Positions 1 through 8,319 of a stretch of DNA of 64,000 bases are shown here, in pieces; position 1 is the stretch's first letter, and every line of letters begins with the position of its first letter. The stretch is from Clostridium niameyense (GTDB lineage Bacteria > Bacillota > Clostridia > Clostridiales > Clostridiaceae). Location of the stretch: positions 1,826,989 through 1,890,988 of the forward strand of contig NZ_LN849007.1 of the NCBI RefSeq assembly GCF_001243045.1, in the 5' to 3' direction. A program made the position numbers and the translations under genes. The notes under the pieces were generated by a model that ran no database searches, was not told the origin of the DNA, and saw only the letters and a list, made by a program, of their open reading frames with translations.

Positions 1-75
1 ACAACTTATATAAGTATATTTATGTAATAACTTGTAAATACTCCTAATAGTACTTATCTATAAAGGAGATTTTTT

Positions 76-780
76 ATGGAAAATTATATTAAGGTTAATT
101 CCAGAGAGGAAAAAGTTAAAAAGCTTTTAAATAAAGGTATTAAACTTTTTAAAAATAATAAAATTGATGAGGCTTTCAAAAATTTTGATTGTGCATTAAA
201 ACTAGATAAAAATCACGCTAATACATATTTAATAAAAGGGGAAGCCCATTTAGATATGAATGAAATAGAAGATGCAAAAAAGTATATTAAAACCTATTTA
301 AAATTTATTCCTAACAGTAAAAAAGCCTATCTAGATTTAATAAAAATATACGATATAGAGGGATCTTTTGAAAAATCAATTTACTGTTGCAATAGACTTA
401 TAGAACTAGATCCTAAAAATGATGACTTTTACTTTAAAAAAGCTAATTTTTTAAACATGTGCTTTAATTTTCATGCTTCCCTAATATACTGCAATATGTG
501 TCTTAGTATAAATCCTAATCACTATGATGCTCTTTGTCTTAAAGGCGCGCTATTATTTTCTTTAGATAAACCTAAAGAATCTTTAAATATATACTCTAAA
601 GCAATAAAAATAAACATTAATAACGCTAAAGCTTATGTGGAAAAAGCTCTAGTATATAAAAATATAGGCAACTATAGGGCTGCTTTAAAATTTGCAAAAA
701 AAGCTTATGAAATAAATCCTAAAGATGAATTTTGTAAATGCCAATATATAATATTAAAAAATTTATGTAGTTTTTATTAA
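76..780 (+). CDS. Tetratricopeptide repeat protein
   Basis: This 234-residue protein consists almost entirely of helical 34-residue TPR units, about six of them. It has the usual spacing of small and aromatic residues (for example the segments near residues 30-60, 100-130 and 165-230) and conserved Pro at unit ends such as LDPKN and INPNH. TPR proteins are scaffolds for protein-protein contacts, and the partner here cannot be deduced. There is no signal peptide or membrane segment, so it is probably cytoplasmic. A clear AAAGGAG ribosome site lies 7 bases before the ATG. The gene stands alone and is followed by a hairpin element. No specific function is claimed. Confidence 0.85.
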   Translation: MENYIKVNSREEKVKKLLNKGIKLFKNNKIDEAFKNFDCALKLDKNHANTYLIKGEAHLDMNEIEDAKKYIKTYLKFIPNSKKAYLDLIKIYDIEGSFEKSIYCCNRLIELDPKNDDFYFKKANFLNMCFNFHASLIYCNMCLSINPNHYDALCLKGALLFSLDKPKESLNIYSKAIKININNAKAYVEKALVYKNIGNYRAALKFAKKAYEINPKDEFCKCQYIILKNLCSFY

Positions 781-787
781 ATATTAT

Positions 788-846
788 AAAAAGGAGCTGT
801 CTTACAATGCATAAAATGCAATATGAGAAGCCCCTTCTATGTTTTA
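788..846. terminator. Imperfect hairpin element, probable terminator between convergent genes
   Basis: An imperfect inverted repeat starts AAGGAGCTGTC and ends near GAGAAGCCCCTT. Its inner stem TGCAT/ATGCA closes on an AAA loop, and it is followed by CTATGTTTT. It sits between the convergent TPR and patatin genes. The sequence resembles the element at 44425-44479 (see findings), so it may be one copy of a dispersed terminator-like repeat. Confidence 0.55.
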
Positions 847-863
847 TGGCAAAAGCTATTATT

Positions 864-1778
864 TTACCTTCTATATTTTCTTATATAGTTTTCAAAGTTC
901 CATGACTTTAAGAATTTATCTGCCCTTTCATATCCGATATTAAATAAATCTTCTTTCTTACTTAAATCAATATGAAAATCTGTACTTTTAACTCCTAACG
1001 TTGGTATAGATATAGTTCTTACTTTGTCCTTATCATTTAAATATGTCTCATCATAACATTCTATAACCGTGTCTGCTACATCATAAACATAAGAGAGAAA
1101 ATCTGCTTTACCGCATATAATTTTTTCTTTACTTTTCTTAAGTTTAAATCCTAAAGTTGGCCATCTTGGTACACTTTCTACGTCAAATATCCATATAGGA
1201 TAATTACTTGTAAGACCTCCGTCAACTATATAAACATCTTGTCCCATATAATTAAGCTTTACAGGAGTGAATACGAAAGGTATGCTTATACTCATTCTAA
1301 CAGCTTTAGATATTTCAAACTCCATAGGATCTATACCATAGTCTTTTATATCATCAGGTAAAACTAATAATTTTTTATTAGTTACATCTGTAGCAATTAT
1401 TTTTAATCTGGACTGCCCATTTATACTTATATCCTTAAATTTTAATTTATCTTTTTTCTTGTATAAGTATATAAGATATTTTTCTATAGAATCTGTACTT
1501 AAAATCCCTTTTTCTATAAGAAGTTCTAATGGCTTACCAACTAGGGGTATATTCTGCAGTAATGATTTTTCCTCTAACTTCTTATAATCTATATTGTAGA
1601 TTATTTCTTTTAGTTCTCTTCCTGTATATCCCACAGCTAAAAGAGATGCTACTATAGCTCCAGCAGAAGTTCCTGCAAGTCTTTTCCAAATAATATTCTC
1701 CTCTTCTAATCTATAAATAGCACCTATAAAGCCTATAGCTTTTACTCCTCCTCCTTGAAAAACAGCATCTGCCTTCAA
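864..1778 (-). CDS. Patatin-like phospholipase
   Basis: This protein is a predicted lipid acyl hydrolase of the patatin family with a Ser-Asp dyad. The N-terminus carries the glycine-rich oxyanion loop GGGVKAIGFIGA (about residues 9-20). The nucleophile elbow GTSAG follows near residue 37 and the catalytic Asp motif DGG near residue 186. No signal peptide is seen, so it is probably cytosolic. At 304 residues it has the usual size for bacterial single-domain patatins. The start is a TTG with AGGAG placed about 8 bases upstream. Substrates of such enzymes cannot be read from sequence. It is the last gene before a convergent terminator and is separated from the upstream small membrane-protein gene by a terminator. 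Confidence 0.88.
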   Translation of the reverse strand: MKADAVFQGGGVKAIGFIGAIYRLEEENIIWKRLAGTSAGAIVASLLAVGYTGRELKEIIYNIDYKKLEEKSLLQNIPLVGKPLELLIEKGILSTDSIEKYLIYLYKKKDKLKFKDISINGQSRLKIIATDVTNKKLLVLPDDIKDYGIDPMEFEISKAVRMSISIPFVFTPVKLNYMGQDVYIVDGGLTSNYPIWIFDVESVPRWPTLGFKLKKSKEKIICGKADFLSYVYDVADTVIECYDETYLNDKDKVRTISIPTLGVKSTDFHIDLSKKEDLFNIGYERADKFLKSWNFENYIRKYRR

Positions 1779-1897
1779 ATTAATAACTCCTAATTAATGC
1801 TTTCTTAGTATACATATGAATTTTACAATTTTTATGTTACACAAGTTAAATTTAACTTAGTTAAAAATTATATTCATAAATTAATCTATAAAAATAT

Positions 1898-1938
1898 AAA
1901 GAGGTTATTACAAAATTTTATTTTGTAACAGCCTCTTT
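1898..1938 (-). terminator. Intrinsic terminator after the small membrane protein gene
   Basis: An 18-base near-perfect inverted repeat (AAAGAGG...TTACAAAA against TTTTGTAA...CCTCTTT) with a 5-base loop is followed on the minus strand by a T-rich run. It lies about 115 bases beyond the stop of the gene at 2055-2357. Confidence 0.7.
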
Positions 1939-2054
1939 TAAAAATGAAAAGAATGAAAAACCATAGCTTAATACGTGTATAAGGAGAAGTAATTGCAATT
2001 TCTATTATTTGTTTTTAAATTATTTTTAATTAAGTATTTTAAGTCGCAATATTT

Positions 2055-2357
2055 TCAATTAGCAATATAAATTAATGGCACAATCATTATAAAAAATATT
2101 ATTACTTCTCCCATTATGGCTACAGAAGTAAAATAAACAGGATTTAACAATTTTGAAAATGCAATTATAATAAATATGCTTGAAAGAATAAGAAGTACAT
2201 TACTTACTAATTTACGTAATTTTTTCTCATCATCTTTCTCTTTCTCACATCTTGATATTTCCCCGTAATTCGATACCACTAAACTAAGCTTTCCAATTTT
2301 CATAATTATACCTAATATGGCTAAAATAGCAGGCCCTATAAAAACAACTATATTCAT
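2055..2357 (-). CDS. Small membrane protein of unknown function
   Basis: This 100-residue protein has an N-terminal hydrophobic helix (about residues 3-30), a charged middle rich in Lys, Glu and Asp, and two further hydrophobic stretches (about 50-67 and 75-98). It is therefore probably an integral membrane protein. AGGTGGTG precedes the ATG at good spacing. No family is recognised. It is transcribed alone, with a terminator downstream and a long AT-rich non-coding region upstream. Confidence 0.6.
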   Translation of the reverse strand: MNIVVFIGPAILAILGIIMKIGKLSLVVSNYGEISRCEKEKDDEKKLRKLVSNVLLILSSIFIIIAFSKLLNPVYFTSVAIMGEVIIFFIMIVPLIYIAN

Positions 2358-2970
2358 AATGACACCACCTTAGTAAATTTTTTATATTTGTCAATTTATA
2401 TTTTAAAATACAATGTTATATATTTAACGTTTTAATACAAAGATTGTTTAATTAATAACTAACTTTCTATCCTCATTGTAACACTATTTCATAAATAAAA
2501 ACAACATCCTTTTCCAAATAAAAAAAGAGTTTAACTAATTTAACTAGTTTAAACTTCATTTTCCTTATTTATTCATTAATATTCACAATTTATAAATGTA
2601 TATTTAAATTTAATTTATAGTTAATTTTCTTAATTTTAAATTTATTATTTTATAAATACATATTTAATTTAAAGACACAATTTTGATAAATTATTAGCAT
2701 TATTTTTACCAATTATTAAAAATCCCTCTAGTATATTAAACAGTATATAAACTTTTATGATAATTGTTATACATATTGAATGTTTATATTAAATTTATAA
2801 TATTTTATATAATAAAAAAGTATTCTATAAAATTTATAGAATACCTTTTTGAAGGGTAATTATAAAATAATGAAATTATTAGATTTTTATAGCTTCATAT
2901 ATTATGTCATAGAAATTTTATGCCATTAAAAATTAGCATTAATTATTAAAATGTACTAAAAAAATTTCAA
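2358..2970. other. Long AT-rich intergenic region
   Basis: No convincing gene is seen on either strand: stops are dense in all frames and no ribosome site precedes an open frame. The only clear structure is a hairpin at about 2815-2851 (AAAAAGTATTCTATA paired with TATAGAATACCTTTTT). It is terminator-like on both strands but has no obvious transcript to end. Confidence 0.5.
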
Positions 2971-2975
2971 TTTGA

Positions 2976-3018
2976 TTTAATATTTGTCTCATGTTGATAT
3001 AATAGTCGATATGAGACA
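2976..3018 (+). promoter_or_regulatory. Putative promoter with dyad operator upstream of yfcE
   Basis: A TATAAT box at 2998-3003 has a weak -35 TTTAAT at 2976-2981 (16-base spacer). It lies inside an inverted repeat with arms TGTCTCAT (2985-2992) and ATGAGACA (3011-3018). The dyad is centred almost on the -10 box, the usual geometry of a repressor site. The regulator is unknown. Confidence 0.4.
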
Positions 3019-3099
3019 TTTTCATATGATTTATTTTATAAAAATTTATTATAGTGTATAATAAAATTAATAATACAAAATTATATAGAAAGGAGCCTT

Positions 3100-3651
3100 A
3101 TGTTATTTATGAAATTATTTTTTATTTCTGATATCCATGGTTCAGCTTATTATTTAAGCAAAGCTTTAGACATATATGCAAAAGAAAATGCTGATTATAT
3201 AGTTATATTAGGAGATGCCCTTTATCATGGGGCTAGAAATCCACTTCCTAAAGAATATAATCCTAAGAAAGTTGCAGAACTTCTAAATACATATAAAAAT
3301 AATATCATAGCTGTAAGGGGTAATTGTGATAGCGAAGTAGACCAAATGGTTCTTAATTACCCACTTATGAGTGAATATTCTACCATATTATATAATGGTA
3401 AAAGATTATTCTTAACTCATGGACACATCTATAATAAGAATAACTTACCTAACATAAATAGTGGTGATATATTGATATCTGGACATACTCATATACCAGT
3501 AATTGAAAAATTAAACAATATTCTATTTATAAATCCAGGTTCAATCACTTTCCCAAAAGAAAATACTCCTCATTGCTATGGAATTCTTTGTGAAAATTTA
3601 TTTAAAATAAAAACTTTAGAAGGTGAAATTTTTAAAGAGATAAATATTTAA
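3100..3651 (+). CDS. yfcE: YfcE-type metallophosphoesterase
   Basis: This is a calcineurin-like phosphodiesterase of the MJ0936/YfcE family, 183 residues long. All metal-binding motifs are visible: SDIHG (D-x-H) near residue 10, GDALYH near 38, GNCDSE (GNHD/E variant with Cys) near 76, THGH near 107 and SGHTH near 130. The family hydrolyses phosphodiester model substrates and the physiological target is usually unknown. GGAG lies 4 bases before the first ATG and 13 before a second ATG at 3109. Homologues begin at the second Met (MKLFFISDIHG), so the true start is uncertain by three codons. A bidirectional terminator follows. Confidence 0.88.
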   Translation: MLFMKLFFISDIHGSAYYLSKALDIYAKENADYIVILGDALYHGARNPLPKEYNPKKVAELLNTYKNNIIAVRGNCDSEVDQMVLNYPLMSEYSTILYNGKRLFLTHGHIYNKNNLPNINSGDILISGHTHIPVIEKLNNILFINPGSITFPKENTPHCYGILCENLFKIKTLEGEIFKEINI

Positions 3652-3667
3652 TATAACTTATTATATA

Positions 3668-3699
3668 AAAAAGATACTCTTAATCTAGAGTATCTTTTT
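3668..3699. terminator. Bidirectional terminator
   Basis: A perfect 13-base inverted repeat (AAAAAGATACTCT paired with AGAGTATCTTTTT) closes on a 6-base loop and has T runs in both directions. It lies between the convergent yfcE and CWB2 genes. Confidence 0.85.
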
Positions 3700-3722
3700 A
3701 AACATAATATTTAAATATATTA

Positions 3723-5177
3723 TTAAGGTCTATATTGTTGTTCTATTTCTGTTACTAGTCCATTTTTGATTTTGATTCTATATATAGGTCTTTTATTTTT
3801 ATAATTGTTTGTAAATTTTCCAAAGTCAACTTTTGTTATAATTTTGTTTCCATCATTATCAAAAGCTAATGTCTTTATAATAGCGCTATCACTTACTGTT
3901 AATTTTATTTTATCACTTATTGGAGTATCTACTCCGCCATCCTCTAGAAAATATTCCCCATTATAATTAGGTACAGATATACTTCCTAAAATATTTTGAT
4001 ATTCCAAAGCTTCATCTACATTTGTAATAAATTTATCCATTCTTCCTTCAATATATTTCATCCTATCTTTTTCATAAGTTCCTTCTATATAAAATAAATG
4101 TTCTTCTTTCCCTCTTAATATATTCTCTACACCTTCACCTATGCAAAATTTACTTCCTAATAGAATCATATTAGAAATTTTATTTTCATCTATATATTTC
4201 TTTTGAGTTAATATATTACTTCCATCTGTAAGAAGTATTGGTGCTTTTAATTTACTTGCTAATGCGCCACCAGATAATGCATCTGGGAAATTACTTCCTA
4301 TAGCTATTACTGCATATTTATTATCTAATTCATTTTTAAAATACTTAAATATATTTAATGATGTTTCATATCTATCTTCACCATATAATCTTAATATATT
4401 TTTAGATTGAATCTCTGGAACTAAATTATTAACTTCATTAACTATGTTATCTCCAAGTACACCCTCTGAGCCAATTAAAAATACTTTAGAAGGTTGTATA
4501 TCTTTAATTGTATCTTTCATAATTTCTGGTAAACTATTTTTTTTAGACATTAATATGGGATATCCTTTGATAGCTGCCACACTAGATACACTTAAAGCAT
4601 CAGGAAAATTCTCCCCAGTTACAATTACAACTGGTGTACCCTTTTCTACTTTCATATTATCTACTATTATTTTATTTGTATCAAATCTGTCATTTCCACC
4701 TAATCTTTTTATATTTTTATATCCTTTTTTATTAAAATAACTTATAAATTCGTCTTCAACTACATCCTTACTACCTAAAATAAATATTGTTCCATCTTTA
4801 GATAAATTACTTTCTATATATTTTATAGAATTCTTGCTTCCATTTAAAGTCTTATCTACTAATAAAATAGGTGCATTTAATTTTTTAGAAAGCACACTTC
4901 CTGTAAGGGCATCAGGAAAATTATTTCCGTTAGCTATAATTACATTGGATATATGCTCTTTAGCAAATTGTTCGCATATTTTTTGGGATGTTTCAAATCT
5001 ATCTTTTCCACCTAATCTTTGTACTTTAATATTAGGATTGGATTTAAAATTATATTCTGGAGATATCTTACCTATATTCTCCTTTGCATATACATTATGC
5101 GAAACTGAACCATAGAATGTTATTAATAAAAATGAACTTAATAGAATGCCTATCAATTTTTTCTTGTTTTTTAACAT
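3723..5177 (-). CDS. Secreted cell-wall protein with three CWB2 repeats
   Basis: A signal peptide (positive MLKNKKK then a hydrophobic stretch, about residues 1-30) is followed by three consecutive cell-wall-binding type 2 repeats. Each repeat opens with the hallmark RLGGxDRF/RLYGEDRY motif (about residues 50, 145 and 265) and contains GxNFPDAL. Three CWB2 modules form the trimeric anchor that binds anionic wall polymers in clostridia. The C-terminal 130 residues or so are a separate domain of unknown role. I place the start at 5177. An upstream in-frame ATG at 5192 overlaps the ribosome site GGAGGG itself, which lies at proper distance from 5177. The gene is monocistronic and divergent from the first amidase gene. 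Confidence 0.88.
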   Translation of the reverse strand: MLKNKKKLIGILLSSFLLITFYGSVSHNVYAKENIGKISPEYNFKSNPNIKVQRLGGKDRFETSQKICEQFAKEHISNVIIANGNNFPDALTGSVLSKKLNAPILLVDKTLNGSKNSIKYIESNLSKDGTIFILGSKDVVEDEFISYFNKKGYKNIKRLGGNDRFDTNKIIVDNMKVEKGTPVVIVTGENFPDALSVSSVAAIKGYPILMSKKNSLPEIMKDTIKDIQPSKVFLIGSEGVLGDNIVNEVNNLVPEIQSKNILRLYGEDRYETSLNIFKYFKNELDNKYAVIAIGSNFPDALSGGALASKLKAPILLTDGSNILTQKKYIDENKISNMILLGSKFCIGEGVENILRGKEEHLFYIEGTYEKDRMKYIEGRMDKFITNVDEALEYQNILGSISVPNYNGEYFLEDGGVDTPISDKIKLTVSDSAIIKTLAFDNDGNKIITKVDFGKFTNNYKNKRPIYRIKIKNGLVTEIEQQYRP

Positions 5178-5299
5178 GCTGATTCCCTCCATTAAACTCT
5201 ATTTAATATAATTATACCTATTATGTAAATAAAAAACAATAAGTATAATATATTCCTTAATACCTTATATTTCTTTTAATTTTATTAATTAATAAAATT

Positions 5300-5359
5300 A
5301 ACATCTTTCTTAATATTACATAAATATATAATGATATTAATTTTATTGGATAATTTTTT
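5300..5359 (+). promoter_or_regulatory. Conserved leader of the first Amidase_6 gene, possible sporulation-type promoter
   Basis: AACA at 5300-5303 and ACATAAATATATA at 5318-5330 (15 bases between AACA and CATA), then TGATATTAATTTTATTGGAT and the start, are repeated almost base for base upstream of the paralogue at 9225. The AACA/CATA pair resembles the AC ... CATA pattern of mother-cell sigma-K promoters, though the trailing TA is off by one. No good Shine-Dalgarno sequence is present. Confidence 0.35.
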
Positions 5360-5860
5360 ATGAGTATTTATTTAAGGAAAGAAGCTGTAAAATACGCTAT
5401 GCAATATGCCTTAATTCCAAATCCTAATTATAAATATTTTGAAGTACATGAAGGCGTTGGTGGTGATTGTACAAATTTTACTTCCCAATGCTTAAAAGCA
5501 GGCGGTGCTCCCTTGGTTTATAATTTTATTAATCCATGGTGGTACAATAATAAAAATGGTATTGTGTGTTGGACCTTATCTTGGACTGTAGCTCATTCCC
5601 TTTATTGGCGCTTAATAATAAATAATGAATATAATTTAAATGGTCCTAAAGGCATAGAAACTGAAAATATAGATGATCTCGAAATAGGAGATTTAATATT
5701 TTATGAGGATATTAATGGTTTAATCTATCACTCAGCAATAATTACATCTTTCTTTTATGGTGAACCTTTAATATCCCAACATACTTTTAATGCATTAAAT
5801 ATACCCTATCCAAAACCTTATAGAGCTGTAAAAAATCATTTCTTAAAAATATATGTATAA
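5360..5860 (+). CDS. Amidase_6 domain protein (copy 1)
   Basis: This 166-residue protein matches the putative amidase domain (Amidase_6) over its whole length. It shows NPNYKYF near residue 21, the GGDCTNFTSQCLKAGG core holding the presumed catalytic Cys37, a WW pair near residue 60, and a late YHSAIITS segment with the presumed His. The fold is thought to be NlpC/P60-like, so a peptidoglycan or peptide amide bond is the likely target. No signal peptide is present. This suggests a cytosolic or mother-cell location, or release by lysis. The ribosome site is weak. The protein is a close paralogue of the one at 9225-9725, and the transport operon lies between them. Confidence 0.82.
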   Translation: MSIYLRKEAVKYAMQYALIPNPNYKYFEVHEGVGGDCTNFTSQCLKAGGAPLVYNFINPWWYNNKNGIVCWTLSWTVAHSLYWRLIINNEYNLNGPKGIETENIDDLEIGDLIFYEDINGLIYHSAIITSFFYGEPLISQHTFNALNIPYPKPYRAVKNHFLKIYV

Positions 5861-5972
5861 ATTAAACATTTCTGAACTGAAATAAACATATATCTCATTA
5901 TTTTTATAAATATCATTGATATAATTTTATCATATTAAAATTATAAATTTAAATCTATAATTTTTTTAAATA

Positions 5973-6012
5973 AATAAATTCATTCATCTTTATAAAAATG
6001 AATGAATTTATT
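5973..6012. terminator. Perfect 15-base hairpin, possible terminator
   Basis: AATAAATTCATTCAT (5973-5987) pairs perfectly with ATGAATGAATTTATT (5998-6012) around a 10-base loop. No clean T tract follows, so it is a weak terminator for the first amidase gene or a structured element ahead of the transport operon. The rest of 5861-6198 holds only the promoter described separately. Confidence 0.45.
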
Positions 6013-6067
6013 CAAATTTCTGTTTACTATACTGTATAAACTCCCTCTTATCTAATAAACTAATAAC

Positions 6068-6101
6068 TTGTAGAAATGTTTCGTATATGATAATATTATC
6101 A
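6068..6101 (+). promoter_or_regulatory. Promoter of the transport operon overlapped by a Fur-like palindrome
   Basis: A -35 TTGTAG (6068-6073) and a -10 TAATAT (6091-6096) are 17 bases apart. The perfect palindrome TGATAATATTATCA (6088-6101) covers the -10. Classical Fur half-sites are TGATAAT and ATTATCA, normally with one base between them; here the spacer is missing. Repression by a Fur-family protein under metal sufficiency is the natural inference. Confidence 0.5.
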
Positions 6102-6198
6102 CATATGAAATATTTGTATCTTATTGAAATAATTATTTATAAATTTATTCATAAGTACATAAAATTATTAATTTTAAACATTTAAAGGGGGATTTTTT

Positions 6199-7224
6199 AT
6201 GAATAAAAAATTAATAGCTTTGACACTATCTACACTTGTATTAATGGGAGGTATAACTGGTTGTGCAAATTCCCAAAATACTAGTAAATCAAAGGAGCCT
6301 ACTAAAACTGAACAATCAAATAAAAAACCATTAAAAGTAGATTTTGTACAAACTAGTAGACATGATGATAGTGTAAACAAATTCTCACAAACATACGATA
6401 AAAAACCTAAAAAAGCCTTAGCTATAACAAATTGTATGATAGAAATGATGTTATCTATGGGACTAGAAGACCAAATGGCTGGTACTGCCTATGCTGATGG
6501 TGAAATTTTACCTTCTTTAAAGCCTGCTTACGATAAAATACCTATAATGAGTAAAACTCATCCTTCTAAAGAAGAATTATTATCAAAGGGAGTAGACTTT
6601 ATCATAGGTTGGGGTAGCAGTTTCAATGATAAAGGTGTAGGTACTGTAAATTGGTTAAATGAAAATAATATAAAAGTATACATACCAAAATCTTCTGATG
6701 CAGATGCAAAAATAGATTCTATGTATGAAGATTTTACGAATTTAGGAATAATTTTTGGTAAAGAAGATAAGGCCCAAAAAGTAAATGATAAAATTAAATC
6801 TGAGTTAAAAGAAACTACAGATAAAATTAAAGGTATAGATAAAAAAGTAAAAGTTTTAGGATATGATTCTGGAACAGATAAAGCAGTGGTTGTTGGAACA
6901 GGTATAAGTAATGAAATAATAAAACTTGCTCAAGGTGAAAATATATTTGCTGATGTAAAGAAAACCTACCCTGAAGTATCTTATGAAGAAATAGTAAAAA
7001 GAAATCCTGATGTAATAATGGTACTAGAGTACTCTATAGGAAATGGTGGCGAAACTTTTGAAAATAAAGTTAAAGCACTTAAAGCAAATCCTGCTTTAAA
7101 AGATGTAAATGCAATAAAAAATAATAAATTTATAAAAGTAGATTTAGCAGAATTATATCCTGGTGAAAGGGTGCCTGCTACTGTAAAGAAATTAGCCAAA
7201 GAATTCTATCCTGATAAATTCTAG
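6199..7224 (+). CDS. ABC transporter substrate-binding lipoprotein, iron complex or corrinoid type
   Basis: The N-terminus is a lipoprotein signal with the lipobox ending in GITGC (Cys22). The mature part is a class III periplasmic-binding domain (helical-backbone FepB/BtuF type, Peripla_BP_2): LAITN near residue 75, ELLSKGVDFIIGW near 130, a long connecting helix near 190-215, and VKRNPDVIM near 270. It captures a chelate outside the membrane and delivers it to the permease encoded next. AAAGGGGG lies 7 bases before the ATG. The ligand could be a ferric siderophore, haem or cobalamin. The Fur-like promoter and the lack of a cobalamin riboswitch here favour iron, but this is inference. Confidence 0.88.
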   Translation: MNKKLIALTLSTLVLMGGITGCANSQNTSKSKEPTKTEQSNKKPLKVDFVQTSRHDDSVNKFSQTYDKKPKKALAITNCMIEMMLSMGLEDQMAGTAYADGEILPSLKPAYDKIPIMSKTHPSKEELLSKGVDFIIGWGSSFNDKGVGTVNWLNENNIKVYIPKSSDADAKIDSMYEDFTNLGIIFGKEDKAQKVNDKIKSELKETTDKIKGIDKKVKVLGYDSGTDKAVVVGTGISNEIIKLAQGENIFADVKKTYPEVSYEEIVKRNPDVIMVLEYSIGNGGETFENKVKALKANPALKDVNAIKNNKFIKVDLAELYPGERVPATVKKLAKEFYPDKF

Positions 7225-7236
7225 GATGGTGATTTA

Positions 7237-8319
7237 ATGACAGCCTTTACTAAAAGAATATCTACAAAAAATACAAGTACTAAAAACAATTATGGTTTAA
7301 AATTATTTATACTATTTATAATATTAATTTTATTAACTACTATTTGCATAACTTTAGGTTCTGTAAGCATCGACGTAGATGTAACTCTTAAGTCCCTTAC
7401 AAATAGTTTATTACAAAAAGAAGTTTTTATTAAAACTTGGGAAGATAACATAGACACTATAATTTTTAAGCTTCGACTTCCTAGATTACTTTTAGCTATA
7501 GTCTCCGGTGGGGCTTTAGCCTTAGTAGGAGTTTTAATGCAGACTTTAACACGAAATTCCCTAGCAGATCCTTATATACTAGGTATATCTTCTGGTGCAT
7601 CTGCTGGTGCTACATTATCTATAGTGTTAGGTACTTTTAGTTTTATGGGTACCTTTGGGACAGCTTTCGGTGCATTTTTGGGATCTTTACTTGCATCTAT
7701 ATTAGTATTTACTATATCTAAAGTGGGTAAAAACTATTCCAAAACTAGATTAATTTTAACAGGAGTTGCAATTTCCTCAATATTTACTGCCATAACTAAT
7801 TTTGTTATAACTTTTGCTAAAAATGATAGCTTAGTAAAAAGTGCAGTATTTTGGACTGTTGGAAGTCTAGCTGGAGCAAATTATAGGCAGGTACAGTATG
7901 CCTTTGTAATACTTACTATAGTTTTAATTATTACTATGATATTTTACAGAGATTTAGATGGACTTCTTTTAGGTGAAGCTGTAGCAAGAAATATTGGTAT
8001 AAATACAAAATTTATAATTAGATATATTATGCTAGCTTCTACTTTACTTACTGGTACTATAGTAGCCTTTACTGGAGTAATAGGATTTGTAGGTCTTATA
8101 GTTCCTCATATTGCTAGACAGATGGTAGGATCTTCTCATAAAAAACTAATACCATTTTCTATTGTTATAGGGTCAATATTAATGGTAGTTACAGATACCC
8201 TAGCAAGAACTATACTTTCCCCTGAAGAAGTTCCAATAGGAGTTATAACTGCTTTATTAGGAGGTCCATTCTTCCTATATTTAATGCATAAAAACACCTA
8301 TAGATTTGGGGGTAAATAA
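7237..8319 (+). CDS. FecCD-family ABC permease
   Basis: This 360-residue permease of the FecCD/BtuC type has about ten hydrophobic segments. Family hallmarks include LRLPRLLLAIVSGGALALVG near residue 80, TRNSLADPYILGISSGA near 110, and the cytoplasmic loop around GEAVARNIGI near 245, followed by FTGVIGFVGLIVPHIAR near 280. Only one permease gene is present, so it probably forms a homodimer. It starts 12 bases after the binding-protein stop and ends directly against the ATPase start, indicating one operon. Confidence 0.92.
   Translation: MTAFTKRISTKNTSTKNNYGLKLFILFIILILLTTICITLGSVSIDVDVTLKSLTNSLLQKEVFIKTWEDNIDTIIFKLRLPRLLLAIVSGGALALVGVLMQTLTRNSLADPYILGISSGASAGATLSIVLGTFSFMGTFGTAFGAFLGSLLASILVFTISKVGKNYSKTRLILTGVAISSIFTAITNFVITFAKNDSLVKSAVFWTVGSLAGANYRQVQYAFVILTIVLIITMIFYRDLDGLLLGEAVARNIGINTKFIIRYIMLASTLLTGTIVAFTGVIGFVGLIVPHIARQMVGSSHKKLIPFSIVIGSILMVVTDTLARTILSPEEVPIGVITALLGGPFFLYLMHKNTYRFGGK

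Noticed and set aside
4444-5115. Two open frames of over 90 codons on the plus strand inside the CWB2 gene
   Set aside because: They are mirror images of the repeats on the other strand, lack ribosome sites and have no family features; the minus-strand gene is certain.
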